Source: Christensenella sp.
Lineage (GTDB): Bacteria; Bacillota; Clostridia; Christensenellales; CAG-917
DNA length: 64,000 nt
Reading direction: 5' to 3'
Assembly: GCA_022009775.1 (NCBI GenBank)
Contig: CP091723.1
Location: 124,001-188,000 of the forward strand
The stretch's first letter is position 1; each line of letters starts with the position of its first letter. The notes under the pieces are model-generated. The model ran no database searches. It was not told the origin of the DNA and was given only the letters and a program-made list of their open reading frames with translations. Both the position numbers and the translations under genes were made by a program. Shown in pieces: positions 28,666 to 38,064 of this stretch.

Positions 28666-29974
28666 TTATTCGATTATCGAGCCGTCGCGGAGATTCTCCG
28701 CTATCTCCCTGCTCACTTGATCGGCTTGTTCACCCGACAAAGCGTCTTCTTCTTTGAGTTCGTCGGATTTTTCTTGGGACGCTTCGCAAGCGGCTTGTTC
28801 GACGGATTCTTCGACGAGTTGTTCGGAGAAATCTTCGGAAACGGTTTCGGTGGCGTTTTCGGGTTCTACGTCAACGGGGACGTCTAGACCGTCTTCGACT
28901 GCGGCTTTCTTCTTGGGCGCGAGCTTGGGGAAAAGCGCTAAGAAGTGACTGCCCTTACAAACGAAGATTTCGCGAGCGATGATGAAACATACAAAAGCAA
29001 TCGTTCCGCCGAACGTAACGTCGCTCATATAGTGTGCACCGACGACGATACGGCTGATTGCAACGAGCATTGTGATGACGATAGGCGCAACCCAACATGC
29101 GATTTTGCCGAACTTTTTATGTTTGAAATCGACAACGTCGGGAAGCATAATGAGCGCGTACGACATACCTGCGGCACAGGTGTGACCTGACGGGAATGAT
29201 TTGAATGCGTCGCTTGCTCCGGGATAGTTGGAAACGAACGTTTCGATTATATCCTTTGACGGTTGACCGTTGCGGATATACCACGGTGTGTAACCCTGCA
29301 CCTGACCGCTTTGAATGAGCGCCTGACCGACAGACGAATTGATTGCTCTAAATCTCATTCTGCCGACGGGGTCTTTGACAAACATAATGACAAGGTTTGC
29401 AACGACTGCCGCAAACGAGCGCTGCAATCACCCACCACAAGAGTTTTTTGAGCGTCTCTTTCTTCAAGTTTTTGAACACGAGCACCGTGAGTGCGTCGAG
29501 CGTAAGTGCGATGAGCCACTCAATCGCCATAATCGCTCCGTCGTGGCGGAATTCGTACACGACGGAACCTGCCGCCGCTCCGATTTGCGCCGCGGCGTGT
29601 TCGAGCACGTATTTGAATATATCCTTGATGTAGAACCACCAGGCAACGGCACCTGCAATCGCAAAAACAACCGCAAGGACTATGCTCCACGCCTTTTTGT
29701 CGAACGACTTTGCAAAGAACCAGCAAAGAAGCGAAGTGCACACTGCAATGACGATGTAAATCGGGGACGTTCCAACCGCTTCACCGACAACGCCGAAAAA
29801 GTCGTTGGAGATATAATCGCCTTCTTTAAGCGCGTTCTTGGTGAGAATTTGACTTACTTGAAAATCGTAAATCGAAGCGATGGTGATAAGAATCGTAAAC
29901 ACGACGACGAAAATGCAAATTGAAATAATCGTTCTCGATTTCGTGTCTAGCGGTTTGAGCGCAACTTTTGACAT
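28666..29974 (-). CDS. PAP2-family membrane phosphatase with acidic tail (one frameshift)
   Basis: Integral membrane lipid phosphatase of the PAP2 superfamily, possibly acting on phosphatidic acid or undecaprenyl pyrophosphate. Motifs KDPVGRMRFR (KxxxxxxRP variant), SFPSGHTCA and SRIVVGAHYMSDV are the three catalytic blocks. The frame splits near 29413-29415 (gcaaacg); one T less on the coding strand joins IAALVAAVVANLVIMFVKDP. The last ~90 residues are Glu-rich and cytoplasmic, unusual for the family. ATG 29974 follows GGGAGAG. A structured repeat begins at its stop. Confidence 0.85.
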
Positions 29975-30209
29975 AATGCTCTCCCATATCTTTTTATTTT
30001 GATTGTAATATTTTACCATATCGTACATTTTTTTTCAATACAAATACCGAAATTTGACCGAATAAGAGCCGATTTGCACCGATTTCAGCAGAATTTTATG
30101 CCGTTTATCACGAAAATGCGAATAAAAAGGCGGCTTGGCAGACATAATTACACTGCCGATAGGATATGCGGCAACACGGCAATTATCCGCACATTGCAAA
30201 AATTGGGTA

Positions 30210-30238
30210 TTGCATTGACGCGTTAGATATGCTATATT
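30210..30238 (+). promoter_or_regulatory. Promoter of the 6S-like RNA
   Basis: TTGCAT (30210-30215), 17 bp, TATATT (30233-30238). Confidence 0.7.
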
Positions 30239-30243
30239 ATGGG

Positions 30244-30482
30244 TGTAAACAGAATTCCTGCTAAGCAGGTGATGATGCTTTATTTTGAACCACAAATTTT
30301 ATACGGGATAACGAGTCCGAACAAAATGCGAAGATGTCAGGCCATACAAGTTCGCTGGAAGGCAGAGATCGCACGGCAGTTAGCACCCACCCTGCTCAAA
30401 CGGCGGGTTTATAAAATGGCATCACACGGCGGTGCGGGACAATCCGAGGAAAAACAGTCGCTCAATCGAGCGACTGTTTTTT
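30244..30482 (+). ncRNA. ssrS: Probable 6S RNA
   Basis: A ~207-nt transcript unit between its own promoter and a strong terminator (ACAGTCGCTC-aatc-GAGCGACTGTTTTTT, ending 30482), with no ORF. The 5' and 3' halves pair over long distance: GTGATG (~30269) with CATCAC, and ATTTTATA with TATAAAAT. The 3' strand contains TTAGCACCCACCCTGC followed by a small GC hairpin, matching the CACCCACC signature on the 3' side of the 6S bubble. This rod-with-bubble layout fits 6S RNA, which binds the sigma-A holoenzyme. SRP RNA and tmRNA were considered and lack their hallmarks. A covariance-model hit would settle it. Confidence 0.62.
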
Positions 30483-30583
30483 GATGTTTTGATATTTTTG
30501 ATATTTTGTGATTTTGCGTATCTAAGCGGATATTTTTGAGTTTTTCACTGCAAAATCGACTTGCGTTCGCTTTATGTTCTGTA

Positions 30584-31810
30584 TCAGAACGCCCAGTTGC
30601 CGTCCTTGAAGATTGCAACGTCCTTGCCGCCACGAGTGTGCGCAGTGATGTTGAGATCTTCGGAGCCGATCATGAAGTCAACGTGGATGAGCGAATCGTT
30701 GATGCCTTTTTCGCGACATTCTTCAAGCGTGTATTTGTCAAAATCTTTTATGCAGTTTTCAAAGCCGCGACCAAATGCAAGGTGGCAACATGCGTTTTCG
30801 TCGAACAAAGTATTGAAGAACGTGATTTCGCTGTTTCTTATCGGAGAATCGAATGGTACGAGTGCGCACTCACCGAGATACGCCGCGTTTTCATCCATAG
30901 AAATCATTTGTTTGAGAAGTTCTTCACCCTTCTCTGCATGCACTTCCACCGCTTTGCCGTTTTCAAAACGCACTGAGAAATTTTCTATAAGTTCGCCGCG
31001 ATAAGACAACGGGCGCGTTGCGTGAACTACGCCTTCCGCTTTTCCTTTCATAGGCGACGTAAACACTTCTTCGCTCGGAATGTTCGGATTGAATTCCGTT
31101 CCGCCAAGCGTAAACTCGCTACCGCCCATAAACAAAGCGTCGGGGATAAGCCCAACCGTGAAATCCGTGCCGTTAGATGCCGTATAATGCAGGCTTTCAA
31201 TGCCAAGCGAGTTGAGATATTCAAATCTCGTCTTCAAGTCGGCATTATGCTCTTCCCACGCTTTTACGGGATCGTCACCGTCCGCACGAGACGTGTAAAG
31301 AATTGCGTTCCACAGTTTTTCGACCGCTTTTGACGTCCTTTCTCCCGGAAAGACTTTCTTTGCCCACGCTTCGCCCGGGACAGCCGCTATACACCATTGA
31401 TATTTGTTGTCCATCTTGTCGTGATAGGGCTTGATAATGGGATATTTGGCTTGGCTCGCCTTGGAGACTTTGGTTTGATCTATGCCTTTAAGTCCGTCGG
31501 GATCGTCCGATTCGATATAAATCGTAGCGGGCAAAGTTTCGCACTTATGCTCCAACTTCTCGATCTCCCACTTTTCAAAAGTGGAAAGAGTCTTGAGCGA
31601 GCGGTAGCGATAATGAAGTTTGGTTATAGGCTGATAACTCCACTCCACCGTCACTTTGCTTGCGCCTGCGCGGTAACACTCTTCCACAACCATTTTGACA
31701 AATTCGGGTTGATCCAAAGACGCGGACACGATGACTTCCTGTCCCTTTTTGACGTTTATACCCTTGCGAGCGATAAGTCTCGCATATTTCTGCATAACGT
31801 TTTTTTTCAT
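30584..31810 (-). CDS. M29-family metalloaminopeptidase
   Basis: Cytosolic leucyl-type aminopeptidase (AmpS/PepS, thermophilic aminopeptidase T family). Evidence: ARKGINVKKGQEVIVSASLDQPEFV at the N-terminus, ERTSKAVEKLW, FTVGLIPDALFMGGSEFTLGG, and the metal-binding half with IPSEEVFTSPMKGKAEG (Glu), LGECALVPFDSPI (Glu) and SLIHVDFMIGSEDLNI (His, Asp). ~408 residues, normal. Start ATG 31810 preferred; promoter TTGTGT-16-TATAAT lies ~45 bp upstream. Stand-alone gene. Confidence 0.92.
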   Translation of the reverse strand: MKKNVMQKYARLIARKGINVKKGQEVIVSASLDQPEFVKMVVEECYRAGASKVTVEWSYQPITKLHYRYRSLKTLSTFEKWEIEKLEHKCETLPATIYIESDDPDGLKGIDQTKVSKASQAKYPIIKPYHDKMDNKYQWCIAAVPGEAWAKKVFPGERTSKAVEKLWNAILYTSRADGDDPVKAWEEHNADLKTRFEYLNSLGIESLHYTASNGTDFTVGLIPDALFMGGSEFTLGGTEFNPNIPSEEVFTSPMKGKAEGVVHATRPLSYRGELIENFSVRFENGKAVEVHAEKGEELLKQMISMDENAAYLGECALVPFDSPIRNSEITFFNTLFDENACCHLAFGRGFENCIKDFDKYTLEECREKGINDSLIHVDFMIGSEDLNITAHTRGGKDVAIFKDGNWAF

Positions 31811-31964
31811 ATAGAACACTCCTATATACTAAATTTATGTAGATATTATACCACTATTTGCCCGAAACACAACCCCTATTTTTCGCAAAACCGCAAATGC
31901 AAGATAACTCACGTCCTTATTGCGATTTGCAATGCGCATTTGTTGCAAAACGTGCAACGATGGC

Positions 31965-31991
31965 AAAACAAAAAGCGTGCCAAAGGCACGC
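31965..31991 (-). terminator. Terminator upstream of the aminopeptidase gene
   Basis: On the minus strand GCGTGCC-ttt-GGCACGC followed by TTTTTGTTTT. It closes the transcript that comes through the oxidoreductase gene and the long hairpin. Confidence 0.8.
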
Positions 31992-32072
31992 ACCAAGCAG
32001 ATAATTTGGCGAAACTGCGACAGGAGTTTTTATCCCTGCTTGAACCGATAGCACAAATTCTCTGCGCGGTAG

Positions 32073-32151
32073 AGGTAAAAAAATCTAGTGTGGCTCTCGG
32101 CGTTGCGTACACTTGCGCAACGCCGTTGCCACTACGACGATTTTTTTACCT
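32073..32151. repeat. Long three-helix inverted repeat
   Basis: AGGTAAAAAAATC (32073-32085) pairs with GATTTTTTTACCT (32139-32151); inside, GTGGC (32090-32094) with GCCAC (32128-32132); inside that, CGGCGTTGCG (32098-32107) with CGCAACGCCG (32116-32125). 28 base pairs in 79 bases, 17 bp past the oxidoreductase stop. Not alignable with the five-copy palindrome family. Confidence 0.75.
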
Positions 32152-32168
32152 GCCACTTCAACGATTTT

Positions 32169-34224
32169 TTACAGATTCATCGCAACGTCCCATGCACCCC
32201 AGATGACCGTGCGCAAGTTGCCCACTTTTGCACTGTCGCCGACGACGTGAACGTGCTTGCCGTCTTCCGCAAGCGGTGCCGGCTTATATCCGACGGACAT
32301 AATGACGGAATCCGCGGGGATTTCAAACGCTTTGCCGTCTTTGCTCTGAACCTTGACGCTCTTGTCGGTGATTCCCGTAAGTTTCGTTTCGAGATATACG
32401 GGCACTTTGTGGAGTGCGAAATATTCTCTCAGATACGAAGAGTTTGCAAGACATACGCCCTTGACTGCAATAAGGTCGTTCTTCATCTCGACGATGACGG
32501 GATGCTTGCCTTTTAGATGCAATTCGTATGCTATTTCGCAACCGGTCAAGCCACCGCCGATGACGACGACGTTGTCTCCAACTTGCTTTTTGCCGAGAAG
32601 GAAGTCACATGCTTCGACGGCTTTTTTCCACCCCGGGAACGTTGAACTTTCTTGCCACTGCGCCCGTTGCAACGACGATTTCGTCTGCATCGAGTTTGTT
32701 TATATCCGTGACGGTCGTGTTGAACTTCACTTCGATGCCCAAATCTTTGATTTGTTTTTTATACCATTCGATGAGTTCTTTGTCTTTTTCTTTGAATGAC
32801 GGTGCTGCCGCCGCTACGAAAATGCCGCCGAGTCTGTCGGATTTCTCGTAAATGGTGACTTTGTGTCCGCGAAGAGTTGCCACGCGCGCAACTTCCATAC
32901 CGCCTATACCACCGCCGATAACCGCGATTTTCTTCGGCCTGGAAGTCGGAACGATTTTGTATTTCTTGGATTGCATGGTGTGCGGATTGAGTGCGCAACG
33001 AGCCATACCTGCCGTGTCCGACAAATCCTGATCGTTTGCAACGCCGTTGTAGTGCGCCATATTGAAGCAACCGTTGTGGCAGCAGATACACGGCAATATG
33101 TCGCTTTCGCGATCCTGCATAAGTTTGGTGATCCATTCGGGGTCGGCAAGGAACTGACGGGCAACGCCCATACCGTCGATTTTGCCTTCTGCGATTGCCT
33201 TTGCCGCGGCTTCCGGCGTCATACGGCCTGCGCAAACGACGGGAATATCCACCGCTTTTTTGAGCTCTTCGCAGTCTTCAAGGTTGCAGTTTTGCGGCAT
33301 ATATACCGGCGGATGCGCCCAATACCACGCGTCGTACGTGCCGTTGTCCGAGTTGAGCATATCATAGCCTGCGTCTTGGAGCATTTTCGCCGCGATTTTA
33401 CTCTCTTCCATATCGCGTCCCACTTCCACGTAGTCTTCTCCAGGAAGTGCGCCCTTACGGAAGCCTTTTGTCTTGGACACGACGGAATATCTCAAAGAAA
33501 CGGGATAATCTTCACCGCAAACTTTCTTTATTTCCTTGACGATTTCGATGGGGAAACGATATCTGTTTTCGATTGAACCGCCGTACTGGTCTGTACGTTG
33601 GTTGGTGTATTTCATTGTGAACTGGTCAAGCAAATATCCTTCGTGAACAGCGTGAATTTCAACGCCGTCAACGCCTGCTTCCTTGCACATTTTTGCCGTC
33701 TGACCGAACGCATAGATAAACTCTTTGATTTCGTCAACGGTCATTGCACGAGACGGGACTTTGTCACTCCAACGGTTCGGATTCGGGCTTGCACTCATGG
33801 TGAGTTGGTCGATGTTGATAAACGGCTTGGCGATTGCGCCGAGCACTTTGTTTGTGTAAAGCATCTCCATCATCCCCGTGATTGCAAACGAACGACCGAA
33901 GCCTGCCGTGAGTTGCACGAACATTTTCGCACCCGTTTTGTGGATTTCATCCATAAATGGTTTGAGATGTCTGAACGAACTCTTGCTCTTGTAGAGCCAA
34001 TTGCCGCCGATGACGTTTCTTATCGGCGCAATGCCCGGCAAAATGAGACCGACGTTGTTCTTTGCTCTGTCAAGCAAGAAATTTGCGGCTTCTTTGTCAA
34101 AGTGATGGGGTTCCATCCATCCGAAGATTGACGTTCCGCCCATAGAAGTCAGAACAATGCGGTTTTTGATTTCGCAGTTGCCGATTTTCCAAGGCGTAAA
34201 CAGGCTTTGATATTTCGTGTCCAT
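32169..34224 (-). CDS. Fe-S flavin oxidoreductase, old yellow enzyme/2,4-dienoyl-CoA reductase type (one frameshift)
   Basis: ~684-residue enoate reductase-like enzyme with three parts: FMN-binding TIM barrel (~1-350, MTVDEIKEFIYAFGQTA, EIHAVHEGYLLDQF catalytic region), 4Fe-4S site CICCHNGC (~360), and FAD/NAD(P)H domains (KKIAVIGGGIGGMEVA and NVVVIGGGLTGCEIAYEL). The break is the T6 run 32622-32627; one base less joins NVPGVEKAVEACDFLL. This architecture reduces activated C=C bonds; the true substrate cannot be told. BaiCD-like bile-acid enzymes share it, which is only one possibility. AGGAGA precedes the ATG. Confidence 0.9.
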
Positions 34225-34410
34225 AAGTATCTCCTTATCAATTTTGTTTCTTACAAATGTATTCTATAATACTATGCGGTAAAAATCAATATCAAATTTG
34301 ATAAATTTTTATCAAAAAAGGCAACTTTTTCAGCAGATTTTCGCTTGTTTGTTCAAAACAAATCGCAATAAAAATACATATTGTATTATAAGGAGCAAAG
34401 AAGATAAAAA

Positions 34411-34485
34411 ATGAGTTTTTGGTATATGTTGGCGGCAATAGCAAGTTTGTTTGGGATAACCTTGTTTTTCGGCGGGGGTTTATAA
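34411..34485 (+). CDS. Putative 24-residue membrane peptide
   Basis: MSFWYMLAAIASLFGITLFF... is one hydrophobic helix ending in glycine and leucine. AAGGAG lies 15 bases upstream, rather far, and AAGAAGA is closer. It lies just before the tRNA-Glu promoter. Small single-helix peptides are often missed; this one has no recognised family. Confidence 0.35.
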   Translation: MSFWYMLAAIASLFGITLFFGGGL

Positions 34486-34549
34486 AACGCTGCAAAAAAC
34501 GAATAAAGCGCACACAACACTTTTTTTGCGAAAACATATCCGCATTTGC

Positions 34550-34578
34550 TTGCATAAGGTGCAAAATTATGATATTAT
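34550..34578 (+). promoter_or_regulatory. Promoter of tRNA-Glu
   Basis: TTGCAT, 17 bp, TATTAT. Confidence 0.7.
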
Positions 34579-34597
34579 CACAAAGCAATATCGATTT

Positions 34598-34673
34598 GCC
34601 CTCATGGTCAAGCGGTTCAAGACGTCGCCCTCTCACGGCGGAAACTAGGGTTCGATTCCCTATGGGGGTACCA
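34598..34673 (+). tRNA. tRNA-Glu (CTC anticodon)
   Basis: Cloverleaf with D arm GGTCAAGCGGTTCAAG, anticodon stem CGCC/GGCG with loop CTCTCAC (anticodon CTC), T arm around GGTTCGATTCC and encoded CCA. The acceptor stem pairs GCCCTCA with TGGGGGT, leaving position 1-72 as G-U instead of G-C, which is odd for tRNA-Glu. Confidence 0.92.
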
Positions 34674-35118
34674 AACAAAAAGAACATATCGGAATGATAT
34701 GTTTTTTTCGTTTTGATAAGCATTTTTAGGGGAATCGAACGGGCGGATAAGCTCACAATCCTGTGAATTGTGAGCCCGCCCCGGCGAGATAATGAGCAAA
34801 AAAACAACAAAGCACGCAACAGCAGTATTTGTGCTGTTTTTGCGATATTGCAAATTTTTAATTTGCATAGTGTAGACTCCCTATGAAAAGTCGTGCGGAA
34901 AACAATAAAGATGTGTGCCTGTGTCGTGCGGGCAATTGGCATAGGTCAAACGGCGCGATTCCCTATAATGAGCAAAAGACAGCAAAACACTTGTATTTGT
35001 GCTGAATTTTGCGAAATTGCAAATTTTTAATTTGCATGGGGGTACAAAACAAAAGAACATATCGGAATGATATGTTCTTTTTGTTTTTATAAGCATTTTA
35101 GGGAATCGAACGGGCGGA
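34663..35118. repeat. Decayed tandem duplication next to tRNA-Glu
   Basis: The tRNA 3' end plus downstream segment (34665-34757) recurs at 35038-35118: gggggtac, the ACATATC/GATATGT hairpin, aagcatttt, then gaatcgaacgggcgga. A second block (34791-34867) recurs at 34968-35037, ending caaatttttaatttgcat. The word gaatcgaacgggcgg is the reverse complement of a tRNA T arm. A strong hairpin GCTCACAAT/ATTGTGAGC lies at 34750-34774. These look like remnants of tRNA gene duplications; no functional second tRNA is present. Confidence 0.6.
34684..34709 (+). terminator. Terminator of tRNA-Glu
   Basis: ACATATC-ggaat-GATATGT followed by TTTTTT. A second copy lies at 35057-35080. Confidence 0.8.
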
Positions 35119-35236
35119 TTAGCGTCAATTCGGTGAATTATATATAATGGTTAAAGCGAAAACCATATGAAAAATGCGGAACGGTTTCGTTTCGCATTTT
35201 TCATAATTGTATATGGGATTGTGAATATCTAACGCA

Positions 35237-37183
35237 CTATTTTTCGAGTTTCACAGTGGTTTTCGTGCCTTTGTTGACGCGCATGGCGTTGAGAATTGCG
35301 GCGATTGCGACACCGACGTCTCCGACAACCGCTATCCACATAGAATACGCACCGAGAACGCCCGTCGCCGACAATGCCATGATCAATATCTTCACCGCAA
35401 GAGAGCCGACGATATTCTCGTACACGACGCGCATGGTTTTTTTTGCGATACGCTTTGCGGTGGATATGCCTTTTAAATCGTCTTGCATAAGCACCACGTC
35501 ACTTGCTTCGATTGCCGCGTCACTGCCTACACCGCCCATTGCGATTCCTATATCCGAGCGCATAAGCACGGGTGCATCGTTGATGCCGTCTCCGACAAAG
35601 CAAAGAACGTCGCCTTTCTTCTTTTGGGAAAGCAGTTGTTCAACGTGTTCCACCTTGTTTTGCGGAAGAAGAGACGCTTTGTAATCGGAAAGTCCGATTT
35701 CTTGCGCAACACTTGCCGCGATAACTTCGTTATCACCGGTGAGCATAACGGTTTTTGCGCCCATAGCGTTGAGTTCTGATATAGCTTGCTTGGATTCGGG
35801 TTTGATCTCGTCCGAGATGAGCAGTGAGCCGACAAATTTGCCGTTTTTTGCCACATACACGACAGTGCCGACGCCGTTTTGCTTGACGTATTTGATATCG
35901 TAGGACTTCATCAACTTCTCATTGCCGCAATAGATAACGTCATCGCCTTTCGTTGCGAGAATACCGAAGCCCGCAACGTTCGTGAGTGTGTATCCGCTTT
36001 CGATTTCGCCTCGATAACAACTTACGATAGAACGTGCAATCGGGTGGTTAGAATCGTGCTCGGCAATGGCGGCAAGACGCAAAACCTCGTCTTTGTTGCT
36101 TTCGGGTTCGATTGCCGTGACGACAAAGTTGCCTTTTGTGAGCGTACCCGTCTTGTCGAACACGAACACGTTGGCTTTGTCGAGCATTTCAAGATAGTTC
36201 GAGCCTTTGATGAGTATGCCCTGTCTAGACGCAGAGCCGATGCCCGCGAAGAACGAGAGCGGCACTGAAACGACAAGCGCGCAAGGGCAAGACACGACAA
36301 GGAAGGAAAGTCCGCGATATATCCACGTGTACCAATCCTTTGTCACCGCACCGCCGATGATTGCAAGCAAAACCGCAACGCCGACAACGGTGGGAGTGTA
36401 GTATTTGGCAAATTTGGTGATAAAGTTTTCAGCCTTGGATTTCTTGCTCGAAGCGTTCTCGACAAGGTCAAGTATTTTAGAAACGGTCGAATCATAGAAT
36501 ACTTTTGTCACTTGCACTTCAATTTGAGACGTAAGATTGACACAACCGCTGATGACGTCTTCACCTTCTTCGAGTTCTCTTGGGAGCGATTCGCCCGTGA
36601 GTGCTTTTGTGTCAAGAGTGGTCGATCCGCTCACGATAATGCCGTCAAGCGGCACTTTTTCACCCGGGTAAACCACGATGACGTCACCCACCTGCACTTC
36701 GCTCGGATCAACTTGTTCGACAACGTCGTCTTCACGTTTTACGTTGGCGTAATCGGGACGAATATCCATAAGCGTGGAGATAGACTTTCTCGACTTACCC
36801 GTTGCGTAACTTTGGAAGAATTCACCGACCTGATAAAACAGCAAAACGGCGCAACCTTCATCGAAGCCTTCTTGTTTAAGTCCCGTCACGCTTGTGTAGA
36901 TGCCAAGTGCGAACGCACCGAGAGAAGCAACGCACATAAGCAAGTTTTCATCGAGCACTTGACCGTGAACGATGTTGCGCACCGCTTTGTACAAAACGTC
37001 GTAGCCGATTGCGATATACACGGCAAAATACAAGAAGAACGGCAACAGCCATCCGTATTGTCCGCCCACCGCTTCTGCAAGTCCGACTGCCTTGTCCGTG
37101 ATGAGAATCACAAGAAAAGCCGCCAGTGACACGCAAATGCGAATGAGATTTTTCTTTTCTTTTCTCGAAAGTTTGTTTTTCAT
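35237..37183 (-). CDS. P1B-type heavy-metal exporting ATPase
   Basis: 648-residue Zn/Cd/Pb-type exporter (CadA/ZntA class). Membrane metal site SCPCALVVSVP, phosphorylation motif DKTGTLTKG, TGES actuator loop (LTGESLPRE), SNHPIA (HP locus) and the hinge GDGINDAPVL. Unlike many CadA proteins it has no N-terminal heavy-metal-associated domain; that domain is a separate upstream gene (37364-37582), with a structured repeat between. No clear ribosome site before the ATG. Regulation by the adjacent ArsR-type repressor is expected. Confidence 0.94.
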   Translation of the reverse strand: MKNKLSRKEKKNLIRICVSLAAFLVILITDKAVGLAEAVGGQYGWLLPFFLYFAVYIAIGYDVLYKAVRNIVHGQVLDENLLMCVASLGAFALGIYTSVTGLKQEGFDEGCAVLLFYQVGEFFQSYATGKSRKSISTLMDIRPDYANVKREDDVVEQVDPSEVQVGDVIVVYPGEKVPLDGIIVSGSTTLDTKALTGESLPRELEEGEDVISGCVNLTSQIEVQVTKVFYDSTVSKILDLVENASSKKSKAENFITKFAKYYTPTVVGVAVLLAIIGGAVTKDWYTWIYRGLSFLVVSCPCALVVSVPLSFFAGIGSASRQGILIKGSNYLEMLDKANVFVFDKTGTLTKGNFVVTAIEPESNKDEVLRLAAIAEHDSNHPIARSIVSCYRGEIESGYTLTNVAGFGILATKGDDVIYCGNEKLMKSYDIKYVKQNGVGTVVYVAKNGKFVGSLLISDEIKPESKQAISELNAMGAKTVMLTGDNEVIAASVAQEIGLSDYKASLLPQNKVEHVEQLLSQKKKGDVLCFVGDGINDAPVLMRSDIGIAMGGVGSDAAIEASDVVLMQDDLKGISTAKRIAKKTMRVVYENIVGSLAVKILIMALSATGVLGAYSMWIAVVGDVGVAIAAILNAMRVNKGTKTTVKLEK

Positions 37184-37259
37184 AGTCTTAAATATGTTGT
37201 TTATATTGTTTACAACGACGATGTTTTATAGTTATATTTTTGTTAAAACACAATATTGA

Positions 37260-37364
37260 GATGAAGAACAAGGAAGAGTGTGTTCTGCAAAAAACCAAGC
37301 GTACAATGCGTACGCGATTTTGAACAGACATACTCTGACGCAGTTATTCGCTCAATAGTGCGTT
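37260..37364 (-). repeat. Structured palindromic element, copy D
   Basis: Outer GAAGAAC (37263-37269)/GTTATTC (37343-37349, one mismatch); P2 AGAGTGTGTTCTG (37275-37287)/CAGACATACTCT (37325-37336) with a G-T pair and one bulge; P3 CAAAA (37288-37292)/TTTTG (37318-37322); P4 GCGTAC (37299-37304)/GTACGC (37310-37315); end hairpin CGCT-CAAT-AGTG (37349-37360). Sits exactly between the HMA-domain gene and the ATPase gene. Confidence 0.8.
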
Positions 37365-37582
37365 TACAGAAGAATAACGCAGTCGGGTTCAATCTTTTTG
37401 CACACCTTCACCACTTTCTTCATGATTTCGTCAAAGTTTGCATCGTCTGCTTCGATTGTGAGTCGTTGCATCATAAAACTTACGGTTGCGGATTGCACGC
37501 CGTCGATTGCATTGATGGCATTTTCCATTTTTGCGGCGCAGTTTGCGCAATCAAGGTCTTCGAATTTGTAAATCTTTTTCAT
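37364..37582 (-). CDS. Heavy-metal-associated (HMA) domain protein, CopZ-like
   Basis: 72-residue ferredoxin-fold metal chaperone: MKKIYKFEDLDCANCAAKME carries the CxxC metal motif in the DCANCA form typical of Zn/Cd ATPase N-domains. AAGGAGA precedes the ATG. Likely delivers metal to, or once formed the N-terminus of, the ATPase encoded downstream. The stop codon abuts the structured repeat. Confidence 0.9.
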   Translation of the reverse strand: MKKIYKFEDLDCANCAAKMENAINAIDGVQSATVSFMMQRLTIEADDANFDEIMKKVVKVCKKIEPDCVILL

Positions 37583-37647
37583 AGTGGTTCTCCTTTTTCG
37601 ATTTATAGCCCCCTGTTTTGCAGGTCAAATCCTTATTTTATATTACG

Positions 37648-37680
37648 TTTGAACATTTAGATTGTTGAACAAATATTCAA
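37648..37680. promoter_or_regulatory. ArsR/SmtB-type operator before the HMA gene
   Basis: TTGAACAAATATTCAA at 37665-37680 is the classic SmtB/CadC/ArsR inverted repeat; a further half-site TTTGAACA lies at 37648-37656. A TAATAT -10-like box follows on the minus strand. Confidence 0.7.
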
Positions 37681-37691
37681 GCGTTATCCGA

Positions 37692-37720
37692 GAAAAAACA
37701 GGGAACTCGCACTCCCTGCA
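37692..37720 (-). terminator. Terminator after arsR
   Basis: On the minus strand CAGGGA-loop-TCCCTG followed by TTTTTTC. It partly insulates arsR from the HMA/ATPase genes. Confidence 0.7.
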
Positions 37721-37725
37721 AATTT

Positions 37726-38052
37726 TTATTTCTCGTTGACGTGCGTAAGACCGCACTGCATGATGAGCGTGACGTGATCGTCGTCGAGCGAATAACGCAC
37801 TTCTTTGCCTTCTTTCGTGCCTTTGACGAGTTTTATCGCTTTAAGCACGCGAAGTTGATGTGAAATTGCCGACGTGCTCATTCCCAGTTTGTCAGCAATC
37901 TCCCCCCACGCACATATCGCTCATTTGCAAACAACTCAATATCTTCACTCTCGTGGGATCGCCGAGTGCCTTGAACAGTTCGGCAAGCGAAAGCACGACG
38001 TCTTCGGTCGGCATTTCGGTGATATTGAAGTTTTCTTCGTGTGTGCAATTCA
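37726..38052 (-). CDS. ArsR/SmtB-family metal-sensing repressor (one frameshift)
   Basis: ~108-residue winged-helix repressor that releases DNA when it binds metal. The sequence reads MNCTHEENFN..., LFKALGDPTRVKILSCLQ, the metal-site region MSDMCVGEIADKLGMS, the recognition helix AISHQLRVLKAIKLV, and DDDHVTLIMQCGLTH at the C-terminus with His/Asp ligands of the alpha5 zinc site. The frame breaks at C6 37902-37907; with C5 it runs through. GGAGAG precedes the ATG. Operators flank both it and the HMA gene. Confidence 0.88.
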
Positions 38053-38064
38053 TATTCTCTCCGT

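Larger units (their letters stand above)
31811..32168. other. Intergenic region with two hairpins
   Basis: Holds the aminopeptidase promoter, a minus-strand terminator (31965-31991) and a long near-perfect hairpin (32073-32151). The rest (31880-31960) has no recognisable gene; a minus-strand 67-codon ORF without a ribosome site is probably chance. Confidence 0.5.

Noticed and set aside
30244..30482. SRP RNA, tmRNA or RNase P RNA
   Set aside because: The SRP domain IV tetraloop region, tmRNA tag/CCA end and RNase P core motifs are not present; the CACCCACC word and rod structure fit 6S RNA better.
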